Source: Syntrophomonadaceae bacterium (lineage in GTDB: Bacteria > Bacillota > Dethiobacteria > DTU022). Taken from it: a stretch of 5,466 nucleotides of DNA. Of the stretch, positions 4,856-5,466 are shown one piece after another. Below the pieces are notes generated by a model that was not told the DNA's origin, did not search any database, and worked only from the letters and a program-made list of their open reading frames with translations. How positions within the stretch are numbered: the stretch's first letter is position 1; each line of letters starts with the position of its first letter. Made by a program: the position numbers and the translations under genes. The stretch is from positions 1 through 5,466 of the forward strand of contig SKZS01000047.1 of assembly GCA_007127255.1 (NCBI GenBank), in the 5' to 3' direction.

Positions 4856-5371
4856 TTAAACAGGTTTGAAGTATTTAATATCAGTAATTGAGCCCGTGCG
4901 TTCTTTTTCAGGCTTCCATACCGCTTGAACCTTCATGCCGATCTTAATCTGATCAGGCTCAACTTCGCCCAGCAGGTGCATAATTCCCATGCCTTCCGAG
5001 GCGCCGTCAATTTCAATAACCGCCGGAAGATGGGGTTTTTCACCTTCTTTTATCCTGCTGGCATCCCAGTTTACATGGCAGATCGAAAAAGTGTTAACAG
5101 TGCCGGTATCCTGCACAAAGAGCCAATCATTGCAGGGCACATAACAGAGTTCACAGAACAGGCGGGGCGGAATCATGATCCGCCTGCACTTGCGGCACTG
5201 TATGGCAATTATCCTGCCATTTTTTAATTCAGCCAGGTAACGGTTTATAGCAACACCTGTATCCCAGGCATAAGCACAATCGAGGCTGTCTTCAGTGACA
5301 AAGATCTTTCCCGAGCGGATGTCTTGATCTGAAAGACCGGTTCCACCCGAAACTTTTACCTTTTCCTGCAT
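4856..5371 (-). CDS. Zn-ribbon / OB-fold (DUF35) protein, probable thiolase partner, first copy
   Basis: This 171-residue protein has the same fold as its downstream neighbour: zinc ribbon Cys59/Cys62 (CRKC) and Cys73/Cys76 (CELC), then an OB-fold with LPAVIEIDGASEGMGIMHLLG and the tail KIGMKVQAVWKPEKERTGSI, ending KYFKPV. It has a longer N-terminal region (about 40 residues, before INRYLAELKNGRI) that includes Cys32. It begins at ATG 5371 with AAGGAGG (complement of 5382-5388) 10 bases upstream, and lies 38 bases after the stop of a probable thiolase. It is likely an accessory subunit or CoA-ester-binding partner of that enzyme. The two copies are clearly related but well diverged in sequence, so they may pair with different subunits or act as a heteromer. 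Confidence 0.87.
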   Translation of the reverse strand: MQEKVKVSGGTGLSDQDIRSGKIFVTEDSLDCAYAWDTGVAINRYLAELKNGRIIAIQCRKCRRIMIPPRLFCELCYVPCNDWLFVQDTGTVNTFSICHVNWDASRIKEGEKPHLPAVIEIDGASEGMGIMHLLGEVEPDQIKIGMKVQAVWKPEKERTGSITDIKYFKPV

Positions 5372-5409
5372 GTTTATAAAGCCTCCTTCACTTAAGCTTT
5401 TAAAATCTA

Positions 5410-5466
5410 TTAAATTCCTGCCACGACGACAGAACTGACCTGCATTAAATCACCCCAGGCCTGGGC
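5410..5466 (-). CDS. C-terminal end of a probable thiolase-family enzyme, 5' truncated by the window
   Basis: On the minus strand, bases 5466 to 5413 read AQAWGDLMQVSSVVVAGI, followed by TAA (5412-5410). A hydrophobic beta-strand-like ending after a Trp-Gly turn resembles the last strand of thiolase-family proteins, and two DUF35 genes directly downstream in the same direction strongly fit a thiolase gene. Only 18 residues are visible, so no catalytic Cys or His can be checked and the assignment rests mainly on context. It would be the upstream gene of the DUF35 operon. Confidence 0.5.
   Translation of the reverse strand, partial: AQAWGDLMQVSSVVVAGI

Overview
The window looks like Clostridia-type Firmicutes DNA. 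The supporting signs are strong AAGGAGG-like ribosome-binding sites, sigma-A style promoters, a sortase-type cell-wall sorting tail, GEMM-type riboswitches with a hairpin/T-run terminator, and paired Zn-ribbon/OB-fold (DUF35) genes next to what is probably a thiolase, as in many anaerobic acyl-CoA-using Clostridia. I cannot name a genus.

Layout. (1) 3-188, plus: the C-terminus of a surface protein with a Pro/Glu-rich stalk, an LPRTD motif, a membrane segment and a short basic tail. (2) 189-603: no ordinary gene, but a dense regulatory leader. It holds a promoter (234-262), two tandem cyclic-di-GMP-I (GEMM) aptamers that align without gaps, and an intrinsic terminator whose hairpin contains the only good Shine-Dalgarno sequence. 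(3) 571-1776, plus: a membrane-anchored extracytoplasmic transglutaminase-like protein with a visible Cys-His-Asp triad, closed by a terminator at 1819-1857. (4) A new extended -10 promoter at 1922-1951 drives 1987-4248, a 753-residue protein. It joins an N-terminal response-regulator receiver domain, about 430 residues of acidic low-complexity linker, and a C-terminal SipW/ER-type signal peptidase I. (5) A bidirectional terminator at 4297-4325 separates this from a convergent minus-strand operon: the end of a probable thiolase (5410-5466), then two DUF35 proteins (5371-4856 and 4842-4360).

Working together (inference): the plus-strand genes look like a surface or matrix module. The RNA leader would let the second messenger c-di-GMP set production of an exported transglutaminase-like enzyme. 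The neighbours are a probable sortase substrate and a signal peptidase of the class that, in Bacillus subtilis, matures biofilm matrix proteins. The receiver-signal peptidase fusion is the most unusual object here, and the tandem riboswitch controlling a transglutaminase-like gene is second. The minus-strand genes are metabolic and probably unrelated.
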